A stretch of 64,000 bases of DNA. Origin: Alkalibacillus haloalkaliphilus (GTDB lineage: Bacteria > Bacillota > Bacilli > Bacillales > Alkalibacillaceae). The DNA lies in the NCBI RefSeq assembly GCF_007991275.1, contig NZ_BJYA01000013.1:86473-150472 (forward strand). Direction: 5' to 3'. Positions 25,709-35,751 of this stretch are shown here, piece after piece (position 1 is the stretch's first letter; every line of letters begins with the position of its first letter). The notes below the pieces were generated by a model that saw only the letters and a program-made list of their open reading frames with translations, had not been told where the DNA came from and did no database searches. The position numbers and the translations under genes were made by a program.

Positions 25709-27181
25709 TTAGAACCAATTTAACGGTTCCGGTTTTACATTTTGTAAGATATGCTTCGTTTCAGTATACTCTTCGATTCCTAGCTTTCCTAATTCACGGC
25801 CGATGCCTGATTGTTTATATCCACCCCATGGTGCGTGCGGGAAGTAAACATTGAATTCGTTAATCCAAACTGTACCCATGCGCATTTTTGCCGCACAGCG
25901 TTCAGCTTTGGCGATATCATTTGTGAATACGCCACCCGCTAAACCGTAAATCGAATCATTCGCTAGTTTTACTGCATCTTCTTCAGATTTGAATTTCTCA
26001 ACTGTAATAATTGGACCGAACGCTTCATCTTGAACGATGTCCATATCCGTTGTACAATCCGTAAAAATCGTTGGAAGGTAGAAGAAACCGTCTTGTAGTT
26101 CTGGGTCTTCTGGGCGCTTACCACCAACAGCTAGAGTAGCACCTTCTTCGATTCCTCTTTCAACATACTTTTCTACTTTTCCAAGGTGTTCAGCAGAAAT
26201 AAGTGGTCCCATTTGTGTATCGTCATCAAAACCACTGCCGATCTTAAACTGCTTCACACGTTCTACTAATGCATTTACTAAATCATCGTGAATACTCTCT
26301 TCAACGATTAATCTAGTACCAGCTGAACAAATTTGTCCTGCGTGGAAAAATACACCGTTAAGTGCCTGGTCAACTGCTAATTCAAAATCTGCATCAGCGA
26401 AAATAACGTTTGGATTTTTACCACCTAATTCAAGGGCAAGATTCTTCATGTTAGAACTTGCTGCTTGCATAATTTTCTTACCAGTATCAATTCCACCTGT
26501 GAATGAAATAAGATCAACGTCAACACTGCTTGAAAGTTCATTACCTACTGTAGCACCTGAGCCAAGTACTAAGTTAGCAACACCAGCAGGTACACCCGCT
26601 TCTTCCATTAATTCAAATGTTTTAAGGGTTGTTAATGGAGTAATTTCACTCGGCTTCATTACTAACGTATTACCTGTTACAAGTGCTGGCGCTAACTTCC
26701 AAGAAGCTTGTAATAATGGATAATTCCATGGCGTAATTTGACCACATACACCAACTGGTTCATGAACGACTTTACTAATCGAATTCGGCATTGGTGATTC
26801 GATCATTTCGCCGCCGTTTTTATCCCCAATATCTGCATAGTAATGGAAAACTCCAGCAATATCGTCCATGTCTCCACGGCTTTCTTCTACTGTTTTACCT
26901 GTGTCTAATGATTCTAGACGTGCTAACTCTTCACGATCACGTTCAATGAAGTTCGCAATTTTACGGACGATTTGACTACGTTCGATTGCAGGAAGTGTTG
27001 CCCATTCGCCATGATCAAATGCCTCACGAGCTGCTGCAATCGCTTCTTTAGCATCTACATCATCACCTTCTGGAACAGTTGCAACAACTTCTTGATTGTA
27101 TGGATTAATAATGTCACGCGTTTGACCTGACTTAGCATCTACCCATTGACCATTAATGTATTGTTTCAGTTTTAAATTCAA
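25709..27181 (-). CDS. betB: Betaine aldehyde dehydrogenase
   Basis: NAD(P)+-dependent aldehyde dehydrogenase, about 490 residues, that oxidises betaine aldehyde to glycine betaine, a compatible solute. Motifs: INGQWVDAKSGQ, GQITPWNYPLLQASWKLAPA, ISFTGGIDTGKKI, the catalytic Glu in NLALELGGKNPNV and Cys in FFHAGQICSAGTRL, and AFGPIITVEKFKSEEDAV. TTG 27181 is the preferred start (AGGAG nine bases upstream); TTG 27190 is in frame but overlaps the RBS. It follows betA on the same strand, forming the two-step choline-to-betaine pathway. Confidence 0.94.
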   Translation of the reverse strand: MNLKLKQYINGQWVDAKSGQTRDIINPYNQEVVATVPEGDDVDAKEAIAAAREAFDHGEWATLPAIERSQIVRKIANFIERDREELARLESLDTGKTVEESRGDMDDIAGVFHYYADIGDKNGGEMIESPMPNSISKVVHEPVGVCGQITPWNYPLLQASWKLAPALVTGNTLVMKPSEITPLTTLKTFELMEEAGVPAGVANLVLGSGATVGNELSSSVDVDLISFTGGIDTGKKIMQAASSNMKNLALELGGKNPNVIFADADFELAVDQALNGVFFHAGQICSAGTRLIVEESIHDDLVNALVERVKQFKIGSGFDDDTQMGPLISAEHLGKVEKYVERGIEEGATLAVGGKRPEDPELQDGFFYLPTIFTDCTTDMDIVQDEAFGPIITVEKFKSEEDAVKLANDSIYGLAGGVFTNDIAKAERCAAKMRMGTVWINEFNVYFPHAPWGGYKQSGIGRELGKLGIEEYTETKHILQNVKPEPLNWF

Positions 27182-27221
27182 AACGATCAACTCCTATTTA
27201 TAAAATTTAATGATAGCTATA

Positions 27222-27268
27222 AGAGGCGCTGCCAATGCCCCTTTTCCTCAAGCATTTCAACAGCGCCT
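27222..27268 (-). other. Hairpin between betA and betB
   Basis: Minus strand AGGCGCTG...CAGCGCCT with an inner AATGC/GCATT pairing, and no T run. It lies in the roughly 100-base gap between betA and betB and may act as a processing or partial attenuation site that sets their relative expression. Seen directly; the role is inferred. Confidence 0.55.
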
Positions 27269-27280
27269 ATTAAGTTTAAA

Positions 27281-28966
27281 TTAGCTCTCTCTTGCACCAG
27301 CATCTACTGGGTCAACTTTATGACGGTAATAATCTAAATGAAGTGGCTCTAATGGCTTCTTACCACGAATTAAGTCTGCTGCTTTTTCTGCAAGCATTAA
27401 GACAGGTGCGTGGATATTACCATTTGTAATGTGTGGCATAGCTGATGCGTCAACGACACGCACGTTTTCTAAGCCATGAACTTTCATAGATTCAGGATCT
27501 ACTACAGCCATTGGGTCTGATTTAGGTCCCATTTTTGCTGTACAAGATGGGTGAAGTGCTGTTTCAGCATCTTTCTTAACCCAGTCTAAAATTTCTTCGT
27601 CTGTTTGTACATCAGGTCCTGGAGAAATTTCACCTGAGTTATACTTCGCCATTGCTGGTTGTGACATAATTTTACGAGTGACACGTAATGCTTCAATCCA
27701 CTCTTGGCGATCGCGTTCTGTTGATAAATAGTTGTACACCATGCTTGGGTACTCTTTCGGGTCATTTGATTTAATTTTAAGTGAACCGCGAACATCTGAA
27801 TACATCGGACCAACGTGTACTTGGAAACCGTGTTTCGTTTCGGCTTTTTGACCATCATAACGAACCGCAAGCGGTAAGAAGTGGAACATTAAGTTTGGAT
27901 AATCGACTTCATCGTTAGAACGGACGAAACCTCCACCTTCAAAATGGTTCGTAGCAGCTGCACCTTTACGCGCTAATAACCACTGCAAGCCAATCCATGG
28001 CATTTTCACTTTACTTAAGTTTGGTTGTTCAGAAACAGGTTCTGGACAAGCATATTGAATATACGCTTCTAAGTGGTCTTGTAAGTTTTCACCGACACCT
28101 GGCAAATCAACGACAGGTTCAACACCTACTGATTTTAAATGTTTTGCATCGCCAATTCCTGATAGTTGAAGTAGTTGCGGTGTATTAATCGCACCACCTG
28201 CTAAGACAACTTCACCAGCTTCTACTTGATGCTTCTTCCCGTTTCGTTCATACGTTAACCCTTTTGCACGACGGCCATCAAAATCGATATTTGATACAAA
28301 AGCACGTGTTTTAATCGTTAAGTTTTTGCGGTTTTTAATCGGATGTAAATATGCACGTGCCGCTGACATACGACGACCATTTTCTAAGTGCTTATCGAAT
28401 GGACCGAAACCTTCTTGACGATAACCGTTAACGTCAGGCGTACGAGAATAACCTGCTTCAACAGCTGAATCGAAAAACGCTTGGAATAGTGGGTTTTTAG
28501 CAGGTCCGCGCTCTAAAGTAAACGGACCATCAGTGCCACGGTATGGATCATCTTTATCCGCTGCTGCTGTATTTTCTAAGCGCTTGAAATATGGAAGACA
28601 ATGCGCATAATCCCAAGATTCCATACCAGGTTCTGAACCCCAACGCTCATAGTCCATTGGGTTACCACGCTGATAAATCATACCATTAATTGAACTTGAA
28701 CCACCAAGCACTTTACCACGAGCGTGCTTAATACGGCGTCCATCCATATAAGGTTCTGGATCAGACTCATACATCCAATCATATAATTTCTTACCAGCTG
28801 GGAATGGTAAAGCTGCTGGCATTTGAATTAATAAGTCCCAAGAAAAGTCTTTACGTCCCGCTTCTAGTACGAGAACACTTTTACTACTATCTTCACTTAG
28901 ACGGTTGGCTACGACTGAACCAGCACTTCCGCCTCCTACAACTACGTAATCATATCTTTCTGCCAT
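27281..28966 (-). CDS. betA: Choline dehydrogenase (GMC oxidoreductase)
   Basis: 561-residue FAD-dependent GMC oxidoreductase. The dinucleotide-binding start is [20 protein letters not shown]; the GMC signature [20 protein letters not shown] follows near residue 85 and [20 protein letters not shown] near residue 250; the C-terminal active-site region is [12 protein letters not shown] and [20 protein letters not shown]. It oxidises choline to betaine aldehyde at the membrane. B. subtilis uses an unrelated type III alcohol dehydrogenase (GbsB); the BetA type is common in halophilic Bacillaceae. AAGGAGG precedes the ATG. No transporter or GbsR-type regulator is adjacent. Confidence 0.94.
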   Translation of the reverse strand: MAERYDYVVVGGGSAGSVVANRLSEDSSKSVLVLEAGRKDFSWDLLIQMPAALPFPAGKKLYDWMYESDPEPYMDGRRIKHARGKVLGGSSSINGMIYQRGNPMDYERWGSEPGMESWDYAHCLPYFKRLENTAAADKDDPYRGTDGPFTLERGPAKNPLFQAFFDSAVEAGYSRTPDVNGYRQEGFGPFDKHLENGRRMSAARAYLHPIKNRKNLTIKTRAFVSNIDFDGRRAKGLTYERNGKKHQVEAGEVVLAGGAINTPQLLQLSGIGDAKHLKSVGVEPVVDLPGVGENLQDHLEAYIQYACPEPVSEQPNLSKVKMPWIGLQWLLARKGAAATNHFEGGGFVRSNDEVDYPNLMFHFLPLAVRYDGQKAETKHGFQVHVGPMYSDVRGSLKIKSNDPKEYPSMVYNYLSTERDRQEWIEALRVTRKIMSQPAMAKYNSGEISPGPDVQTDEEILDWVKKDAETALHPSCTAKMGPKSDPMAVVDPESMKVHGLENVRVVDASAMPHITNGNIHAPVLMLAEKAADLIRGKKPLEPLHLDYYRHKVDPVDAGARES

Positions 28967-29344
28967 ATGAAAAACCTCCTTGAATATCTTTAACTTAAAG
29001 CAAGGATGAAAAGTAATATATAAATGGGGGTATAAATAACACTAAATAAATGAATCATCCGTTGCGTTAACTTTATTAAATTTTTTCTTAACGAATTTAA
29101 CAAGTTAAATATAACACACGACTAAAAAGCTGTAAACTGTGAAGTAGCTAGATTGTTAAATTTCTTTTTAATAGGGTTCTTTAGGTATTCGGATAGTGGG
29201 CTTTTGGAGATACTAGAGTTGAAGTGATTTTTTCACATCTATGAAAAACGACTAATAAAAAGTTGGCTAACACGACATAAACTATGGAGGGCAAAATGTT
29301 ATAATAGACTTAATTGAAGTTACCAACCTTAAAGGGGGAGCAAG
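28967..29344. other. Divergent intergenic region betA/recQ
   Basis: 378 AT-rich bases separating divergent betA and recQ. The recQ side has an extended -10, TGTTATAAT (TATAAT at 29300-29305), with no good -35. The betA side has the RBS but no promoter stood out. No ORF, RNA gene or repeat was recognised. Confidence 0.5.
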
Positions 29345-31498
29345 TTGATTAATCAAGCAGTCCATACACTCAATCACTACTATGGGTTCTCTTCTTTTCG
29401 CCCTGGACAAGAAGAAGCCATTCATTCGATTTTAAATAAAAACAACACGTTAATGATCATGCCAACAGGTGGTGGTAAATCGCTGTGTTACCAGATTCCT
29501 AGCCTCGTTCTAGATGGAACGGCGATCATTATTTCCCCACTTATCTCATTAATGAACGATCAAGTTGAGGCATTGAACGCAACCGATATTCCAGCCACCT
29601 ACATCAATAGCTCACTCGATGGATCCGAACAACAACATCGACTGAATGAAATGGTAAACGGCAACTATAAAATGGTTTACGTATCACCAGAGCGTTTTGA
29701 AACACCTCACTTTTTAAATATGCTAGAGAAAGTCGACCTTTCCTTAATCGCATTTGATGAGGCACATTGTATATCACAATGGGGACACGACTTTCGACCG
29801 AGTTATCGTTCTGTTGTTCCGTCCATAAAACAACTTTCACAACAGCCACCGACGATTGCTTTAACAGCAACAGCTACACAACAAGTCATTCATGATATTA
29901 AGAATCTATTAAACATTGATTCAGAGCATACGGTTGTGACTGGCTTTGCCCGTGAAAACTTGAAGTTTAAAGTCATTAAAGGCGTTAACCCAAACGATTA
30001 TTTAAACGATTTTATTAGTACACATTTAAATGATTCAGGCATTATATACACCGCAACACGAAAAACAACTGATCAAATCTATGAAACTTTAAAGGAAAAG
30101 GGAATTGAAGTAGCACGATACCATGCCGGCATGTCAAAAGAACAACGCCAAGAGGCTCAAGCAGCTTTCATATCAGATGATGTCCAAGTCATGGTCGCAA
30201 CGAATGCATTCGGTATGGGAATTGATAAATCAAACGTCCGTTACGTCATTCACTATGCCCTTCCAAAAAACATTGAATCGTATTATCAAGAAGCCGGTCG
30301 TGCTGGGCGTGATGGTGTGGAAAGTGAATGTCACTTACTCTTTTCACCAAGAGACATTCAGCTACAAAAATTTCTCATTGAACAGTCAGAACTCGAAGAA
30401 GAACAGAAGAGAGATGAGTACCAGAAGTTGCAAGATATGATTGCTTATTGTCATACGACCCACTGTTTGCAAGGTTACATTTTAGATTACTTCGGGGATC
30501 GTCAAGACTTTGATCAATGCGGAAAATGTTCAAACTGCCTTGATGATGGTCACAAAGAGGATATGACGAAAGAAGCTCAAATGATTTTATCGTGTGTAAA
30601 ACGAATGAACGAAAAATTCGGCATAACACTAACAGCTAAAGTACTTAAAGGGTCCAAAAGCCAGAGAGTGACCGATTTTAAACTCGATCTGCTTTCAACA
30701 TATGGCCTGCTAAGCCACTATACCGAAAAAGAGATTACTAATTTAATCAACTACTTAGTCGCTGATCAATATTTACAAGTAACCGATGCACAGTTCCCTG
30801 TGTTAAAACTTACAGCCAATGCCATTCCTGTTCTTAAAAATGAGGAAAAAGTGTGGATGAAAATTCCTGAACAAAAGAAAGCTGTTCAAACGGGCTACTC
30901 TGAAGAACTCTTCCAAGAGTTAAGAGAATTAAGGAAAGAAATCGCTGATGAGCAAAACTTACCGCCATACATGATTTTCTCTGATGCGACGTTAAAAGAA
31001 TTAGCACGCCATGTGCCCGCAACACAACCTGAAATGCTACAAGTGAAAGGAATTGGGGAAAAGAAATACGAACAATATGGCGAGCCATTTTTAACAAAAC
31101 TAAAAGCATTTCGAGAAGAGAACGAAGATGAAATCCTGGCCAATCGAACGGTTGAACCTGTACAACCAAAGATTAAGAAAGAGAATAAAGATCCTGACAA
31201 ACCGAGTTATGTAGTTTCTTATGAGCTATTCACAGAAGGCAAAGACATTGATGAGATTGTTGAAGAACGATCACTTGCGAAAAGTACTATCACTAGTCAT
31301 TTGTTCAAAGCATACGAAGAAGGGTATGAACTTGATCTAGCGCGGTTTTTCACAGGTGAGGCGGAACATGAGATTTTAACAGTTATTGATGAGTTGAATT
31401 TAGAAGAGTTTCGCTATAAACCAATTAAAGATGCATTATCTGATGACATCACCTATACGATGATTAAAGCTGTTTGTTTGAAGCATGAGTTTATATAA
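29345..31498 (+). CDS. recQ: ATP-dependent DNA helicase RecQ
   Basis: 717-residue RecQ helicase. Order: motif 0 and Walker A (FRPGQEEAI, MPTGGGKSLCYQIP, residues about 18-50), DEAH box with aromatic loop (FDEAHCISQWGHDFRPSY, about 138-155), helicase C domain (ATNAFGMGIDKSNVRYVIHY, YYQEAGRAGRDG), zinc-binding Cys cluster (CGKCSNCLDDG, near 387), winged helix, HRDC domain (about 515-595) and a C-terminal HTH region (EERSLAKSTITSHLFKAYEE). The start is TTG 29345 after AAAGGGGGAG. It repairs stalled forks and acts in recombination. Stand-alone gene with its own terminator. Confidence 0.96.
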   Translation: MINQAVHTLNHYYGFSSFRPGQEEAIHSILNKNNTLMIMPTGGGKSLCYQIPSLVLDGTAIIISPLISLMNDQVEALNATDIPATYINSSLDGSEQQHRLNEMVNGNYKMVYVSPERFETPHFLNMLEKVDLSLIAFDEAHCISQWGHDFRPSYRSVVPSIKQLSQQPPTIALTATATQQVIHDIKNLLNIDSEHTVVTGFARENLKFKVIKGVNPNDYLNDFISTHLNDSGIIYTATRKTTDQIYETLKEKGIEVARYHAGMSKEQRQEAQAAFISDDVQVMVATNAFGMGIDKSNVRYVIHYALPKNIESYYQEAGRAGRDGVESECHLLFSPRDIQLQKFLIEQSELEEEQKRDEYQKLQDMIAYCHTTHCLQGYILDYFGDRQDFDQCGKCSNCLDDGHKEDMTKEAQMILSCVKRMNEKFGITLTAKVLKGSKSQRVTDFKLDLLSTYGLLSHYTEKEITNLINYLVADQYLQVTDAQFPVLKLTANAIPVLKNEEKVWMKIPEQKKAVQTGYSEELFQELRELRKEIADEQNLPPYMIFSDATLKELARHVPATQPEMLQVKGIGEKKYEQYGEPFLTKLKAFREENEDEILANRTVEPVQPKIKKENKDPDKPSYVVSYELFTEGKDIDEIVEERSLAKSTITSHLFKAYEEGYELDLARFFTGEAEHEILTVIDELNLEEFRYKPIKDALSDDITYTMIKAVCLKHEFI

Positions 31499-31502
31499 AG
31501 AT

Positions 31503-31552
31503 AAAACGCCTGAAAGTAACAGAAAACTAATCTGTCGCTTTCAGGTGTTTTA
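31503..31552. terminator. Bidirectional terminator recQ / lipoprotein gene
   Basis: ACGCCTGAAAG...CTTTCAGGTGT with an inner ACAGA/TCTGT pairing. T-rich on both sides, between convergent genes. Confidence 0.82.
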
Positions 31553-31555
31553 CAC

Positions 31556-32107
31556 TTACTCAATAAAATCCAATGTTATAGTTTCTTCTACTTTAGTGTT
31601 TTGGTCTCCTTCTCGCCATTTAAAATCAACGATCATATCATGACCTTGATCATTTAACGTCCAAAAACTATAATTTCTGAAGTTAGTTTCTACTGATTCC
31701 ATACTTGATAGTCGGTCTTCCTCTTTACCAATCCTCACTCTTTCTCCTGACGCGTATGTATGAATAACGACCGATCGAATCTCCTCTTCTTCTCCTTCAT
31801 ATGTATATACTGCATTAGCTTCCTCATAAACATCTCCTGAACCAGGAGAAAAGACGCCCGTAATTTCAACTGACCAGTTTTCTGATTCACCTTTAAACGT
31901 AAACTCATGTTCTTCTGGTTCATTGTTACATGCTGATAATACTTCAACATTTGATACTAACAAAAATTGAAGTGTGCCATCATGGCGTTCTCTTTTATCA
32001 ACTATTGTATCCTCGTGCACTTTTTGAACATCTTCAACATTCTGATTCGACTGTCCGCACCCGCTTAGAGGAACAGTTATAATCATGAATACAATCACTT
32101 TCTTCAT
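31556..32107 (-). CDS. Lipoprotein, unknown function
   Basis: 183 residues with a lipoprotein signal (KKVIVFMIITVPLSGCGQ, lipobox LSGC) and a beta-rich extracellular domain (HEFTFKGESENWSVEITGVF, ITLDFIE end). A second Cys lies in LSACNNEP. No family was recognised. Acidic overall. Single gene converging on recQ with a shared terminator. Confidence 0.72.
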   Translation of the reverse strand: MKKVIVFMIITVPLSGCGQSNQNVEDVQKVHEDTIVDKRERHDGTLQFLLVSNVEVLSACNNEPEEHEFTFKGESENWSVEITGVFSPGSGDVYEEANAVYTYEGEEEEIRSVVIHTYASGERVRIGKEEDRLSSMESVETNFRNYSFWTLNDQGHDMIVDFKWREGDQNTKVEETITLDFIE

Positions 32108-32427
32108 CTGAAATCACTCCTTAAATTTGAACACAAAAAATATTGAAACTTATTAAAGCTAAAGCCTCCAATCCTTCAGTTATTGTTGCTCCATGGTTTG
32201 CATATGTACCACTCCAAGATCTGATTATGGTCCATATAATCATGAATGAAACTATCAGGATACAAATTAACAAAACCTTTACACGCAGTTAACATAAAGC
32301 TAATAAATAGAAAATAGAATGTAATTAGATGGACCATTACAAAAAATTGAAAGCGCTGTAGTGTGTTTTCGTATGGATTTTCTTTTGACTTATGAAAAGT
32401 GTACATAATTGGAGGGGGAGGCTTATT
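32108..32427. other. Region upstream of the ugp-like operon
   Basis: 320 bases between divergent genes. TTGAAAGCGCTGTAGT at 32347-32362 matches the left half of a catabolite-responsive element or LacI-type operator (WTGNAANCGNW), the right half only partly. On the minus strand a 53-residue ORF ending 32176 has a lipobox-like FMLTAC but no RBS, and is not called. No other feature was seen. Confidence 0.4.
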
Positions 32428-33366
32428 ATGACGGACCAAGTAGCTGCAAAGCAACTGATGGATCCAGCATCGCGTGACAAGGAAAAGCGGAAGAAAGCGC
32501 GGAAGAATTTTTGGACAGCCATGCTGTTCATGCTACCTGCCATTGCAATCATCGGTTTTTTCTTATTTTACCCAATGTTTAAAACGCTTTACTTTAGCTT
32601 TTTCGTCGTTAACTCACGTGGAGATACAATTTCATTTGCTGGGCTTTCGAATTACTTATACTTATGGGAGTCTTCAACATTCCGAACGAGTATGAAGGCA
32701 ACATTTTTATTTGCCCTTTACACAGTACCGACAACGATTTTAGTTTCGTTATTCTTAGCCGTCATAACTAATGAAAAGGTACGTGGGATTCCATTTTTCC
32801 GTGTTGCATTTTCTTCAACGCTAGGGGTATCAGTAGCAGCCGGTGCGACGATCTGGTTAATTTTATTACACCCAAGTGTTGGGGTATTCAACAACCTCCT
32901 CGCTGGAATTGGGTTTGATCGAATCGGATGGTTAACGTCTTCAACATGGGCACTTATTTCAGTCTCGATTACAACGATTTGGATGAACTTAGGATTTAAC
33001 TTCATTATTTTATTAGGTGGATTACAGAATATTTCTGAGGAATTATATGAAAGTGCGCGGGTCGATGGTGCAGGGTATTGGACACAGCTTTTCAAAATTA
33101 CGATCCCTTTATTATCGCCAACACTCTTCTTCGTAAGTGTTGTGACGATTATTAACTCGTTCCAGTCATTCGGCCAGGTTGACATCTTAACAGGTGGTGG
33201 ACCGAATAACAGCACGAACCTCATTGTTTATTCGATTTACAGGGAAGCATTTGAAAGTGGATTCTTTGGAACAGCGAGTGCGCAAGCCATGATCTTGTTT
33301 GCTCTTGTATTAATCTTAACGATTATTCAATTTAAGTTTGTTGAAAAGAAGGTGCATTACCAATGA
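32428..33366 (+). CDS. ugpA: ABC transporter permease, UgpA-like
   Basis: 312-residue membrane permease of the carbohydrate-uptake-1 family (MalF/UgpA type), with about six helices. The EAA loop is seen in ELYESARVDGAGYWTQLFKI, followed by TIPLLSPTLFFVSVVTIINS. ATG 32428 follows GGAGGGGGAGG. The ORF could open at 32392 but without an RBS. It overlaps the next permease by four bases. The binding protein downstream is UgpB-like, which assigns glycerol-3-phosphate or glycerophosphodiesters as likely substrates; the permeases alone would not. Confidence 0.85.
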   Translation: MTDQVAAKQLMDPASRDKEKRKKARKNFWTAMLFMLPAIAIIGFFLFYPMFKTLYFSFFVVNSRGDTISFAGLSNYLYLWESSTFRTSMKATFLFALYTVPTTILVSLFLAVITNEKVRGIPFFRVAFSSTLGVSVAAGATIWLILLHPSVGVFNNLLAGIGFDRIGWLTSSTWALISVSITTIWMNLGFNFIILLGGLQNISEELYESARVDGAGYWTQLFKITIPLLSPTLFFVSVVTIINSFQSFGQVDILTGGGPNNSTNLIVYSIYREAFESGFFGTASAQAMILFALVLILTIIQFKFVEKKVHYQ

Positions 33367-34172
33367 TGCGAAAAGTCATAATTTACATCTTACTCATCAT
33401 TTCAGCATTCTTAATTACCTTCCCCGTTTTGTACGCGGTTTCAGCCAGCTTTATGACAACACAAGAGATCAACCGCGGGGCATTATTGCCGTCTAGTATT
33501 TCATTTGATAACTATGTGCGTGCCTTTACAAGTGTCCCACTTTTCCATTTCCTAATGAACAGTTTTATTGTGGCATTTGGGGTTATGGTCGCACAGTTAA
33601 TTATTTGTAGTTTAGCTGCTTATGCAATTGTGTTCATCCCGTTTAAGGGTGCGAAAGTGATGTTCTTCCTCTTCGTGTCAACGTTATTAATCCCTTGGGA
33701 AGCAGCATTCTTAACTAACTACATTACGATATTAGATTTCGGATGGGTAGATACGTATACCGGACTCATGGTGCCATTCTTTGCGACAGCATTCGGGATC
33801 TTTCTGATGCGGCAGCAGTTTATGACATTACCGAATGAGCTTTGGGAGTCTGCTCAGATGGAGGGATGCACACATTTTCGTTTCTTCCTTTCGTTTGCAA
33901 TGCCATTATCGAAACCGATCTTAAGTGCATTAGGTATTTTCGCATTCCTGACGACGTGGAACATGTACTTATGGCCGCTTTTATTAACGAACAATGATGA
34001 TGTACGTACAGTACAAATTGGTTTGAAAATGATGATCTCTGCAGAAACCGGTACAAACTGGAATGTTGTTATGGCTGGGGTTGTCATGGTTTTATTACCA
34101 ACATTGATTCTTTTGGTCTTGGGCTTAAACCACTTGAAACGTGGTTTGACGCAAGGGGCCTTAAAAGGATAA
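33363..34172 (+). CDS. ugpE: ABC transporter permease, UgpE-like
   Basis: 269 residues, six helices, MalG/UgpE type. The N-terminus IIYILLIISAFLITFPVLYA, the loop LPNELWESAQMEGCTHFRFF (EAA motif variant) and the C-terminal LGLNHLKRGLTQGALKG are typical. Translation is coupled to ugpA through ATGA. It forms the transmembrane heterodimer with the previous gene product. Confidence 0.87.
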   Translation: MMRKVIIYILLIISAFLITFPVLYAVSASFMTTQEINRGALLPSSISFDNYVRAFTSVPLFHFLMNSFIVAFGVMVAQLIICSLAAYAIVFIPFKGAKVMFFLFVSTLLIPWEAAFLTNYITILDFGWVDTYTGLMVPFFATAFGIFLMRQQFMTLPNELWESAQMEGCTHFRFFLSFAMPLSKPILSALGIFAFLTTWNMYLWPLLLTNNDDVRTVQIGLKMMISAETGTNWNVVMAGVVMVLLPTLILLVLGLNHLKRGLTQGALKG

Positions 34173-34201
34173 ATAACTCTACTTAAAAAGGGGGAGATTT
34201 A

Positions 34202-35533
34202 GTGAAAAAGCTATTTAGTTTGGCTGTATTAGTCATTCTTTCTGTTTTCCTATTAGCTGCATGTGGCGATGATGATCCAGAAGTGGAGATGACAGATGAT
34301 GGTAAACGTCTTGTAACATTCTGGCACGCGATGGGTGGCGGACCTGGTGAAGCAATTGACGAGATGGTTAATAGCTACAATGAATCTCAAGATGAGATCT
34401 ACGTTGACGCTGTTTATCAAGGAAGCTACGAGGAACTTCTAAATCAGCTACGTGCTGTTGGTGGAACTAGTGAAGCGCCATCAATCGTACAGGTGTATGA
34501 GGTTGGAACTCAGTACATGAGCGAAAGTGGATTCATTGAGCCACTGCAAACGTTCATCGATGGAGATGACGATTTCAGCGTTGATAATTTAGAAGAAAAT
34601 ATACTAGGTTACTACCAGTTAGATGGCGACCTTTACTCAATGCCCTTTAACACGTCTAACGCGATCATGTTCTACAACAAAGACATGTTCCGTGAGGCTG
34701 GCTTAGACCCAGAACAGCCACCAAGAACATTCAGTGAGGTACAAGAGTACTCTCAGCAGCTAAATGATGCTACAGGTGAAGCCGGGTTCGCAATTTTAAT
34801 TTACGGTTGGTTCTTTGAGCAGTTACTTGCGAATCAAGGGGGGCTTTATCTAAACAACGATAACGGCCGTTCTGCAGTAGCAGATGAAGCATTAATCAAT
34901 GGTGAGGAAGGACAACGTATTTTCGAATGGTTAAATGAAATGAATGAAGCAGGTACACTTGGTAATTTCGGTCGTCAGTGGGATGATATCCGTACAGCAT
35001 TTGCAGCTGAAAACGTAGCGATGTACCTTGACTCAACAGCAGCAACTCGCGGAAACGTTGAAGGCGCTGACTTTGAAGTTGGTACAGCGTTCTTACCAGT
35101 TCCAGACGGTATGGACCCACAAGGTGTGATCGTTGGTGGTGGTTCTCTATGGATGACAAACGGTATTGCTGAGGAAACTCAAGAAGCAGCGTTTGACTTC
35201 ATTAAGTACACGGCTGACCCGGAAGTTCAAGCTGTATGGGCTGGAGCGACTGGATACTTCCCAATTTCACCTGAAGCGTATAACAACGAAATTCTTCAGG
35301 ACATTTATGAGGAGTACCCACAGTTCACTACAAGTGTTGATCAGCTTCAAAATACAACATTAACGCCTGCAACCCAGGGTGCGTTAATGGGTGTCTTCCC
35401 AGAAGCACGTAACATTGTTGAGAACGCAATTGAAGCACTTTACCAAGGTGAGGACTCACAGGAGCTTCTCGATCAAGCTGCAGCTGATATCGAAGAACAA
35501 ATTGAGCGTTACAACCAGCAGCAAGGTAACTAA
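34202..35533 (+). CDS. ugpB: ABC transporter substrate-binding lipoprotein, UgpB-like
   Basis: 443-residue family 1 solute-binding lipoprotein (signal with lipobox LLAACGDDD). Segments TFWHAMGGGPGEAIDEMV, SIVQVYEVGTQYM, PFNTSNAIMFYNKDMF and EAGLDPEQPPRTFSEV closely follow the glycerol-3-phosphate binding protein UgpB. GGGGGAG precedes the GTG start. No ATPase (UgpC) or phosphodiesterase (UgpQ) is adjacent, so a shared MsmX/UgpC-type ATPase from elsewhere is required. Very acidic, as expected in a halotolerant host. Confidence 0.88.
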   Translation: MKKLFSLAVLVILSVFLLAACGDDDPEVEMTDDGKRLVTFWHAMGGGPGEAIDEMVNSYNESQDEIYVDAVYQGSYEELLNQLRAVGGTSEAPSIVQVYEVGTQYMSESGFIEPLQTFIDGDDDFSVDNLEENILGYYQLDGDLYSMPFNTSNAIMFYNKDMFREAGLDPEQPPRTFSEVQEYSQQLNDATGEAGFAILIYGWFFEQLLANQGGLYLNNDNGRSAVADEALINGEEGQRIFEWLNEMNEAGTLGNFGRQWDDIRTAFAAENVAMYLDSTAATRGNVEGADFEVGTAFLPVPDGMDPQGVIVGGGSLWMTNGIAEETQEAAFDFIKYTADPEVQAVWAGATGYFPISPEAYNNEILQDIYEEYPQFTTSVDQLQNTTLTPATQGALMGVFPEARNIVENAIEALYQGEDSQELLDQAAADIEEQIERYNQQQGN

Positions 35534-35548
35534 TTATTCAATCATGAG

Positions 35549-35578
35549 GAGGTCTCGCTTTGTCGGGGCCTCTTTTTT
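35549..35578 (+). terminator. Terminator of the ugp operon
   Basis: GAGGTCTC/GGGGCCTC around GCTTTGTC, then TTTTTT; 15 bases after the ugpB stop. Confidence 0.85.
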
Positions 35579-35629
35579 ACATAAAGGAATTAGATGAAAA
35601 TGGTTTTAGCTCTTTAACTTGGAAAGATT

Positions 35630-35666
35630 AAAAAACCCTCCGAAGCGAAAAGCCTTCAGAGGGTTT
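35630..35666 (-). terminator. Probable original groEL terminator, now stranded
   Basis: Minus strand: AACCCTCTGAAGGC...GCTTCGGAGGGTT followed by TTTT. No minus-strand gene now ends here except across the island: the groEL 3'-end copy (attL) lies about 70 bases upstream on the minus strand. In the pre-insertion chromosome this hairpin would have sat just beyond the groEL stop. Confidence 0.75.
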
Positions 35667-35734
35667 GTTATATCGTTCTCAATTTCGGTACATTGAATAC
35701 TATTAAACTCTTTTAAATTAAGGTTTAATTAAAC

Positions 35735-35751
35735 TATTACATCATGCCCGG
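35735..35751. repeat. attL core (copy of groEL 3' end)
   Basis: TATTACATCATGCCCGG, identical to 49011-49027. Reverse complemented it encodes the last groEL codons Pro-Gly-Met-Met-stop. With one mismatch the match continues through ATA. Confidence 0.85.

Noticed and set aside
32176..32337. 53-residue lipoprotein-like ORF
   Set aside because: Has a lipobox-like FMLTAC but no RBS and no charged N-terminus.
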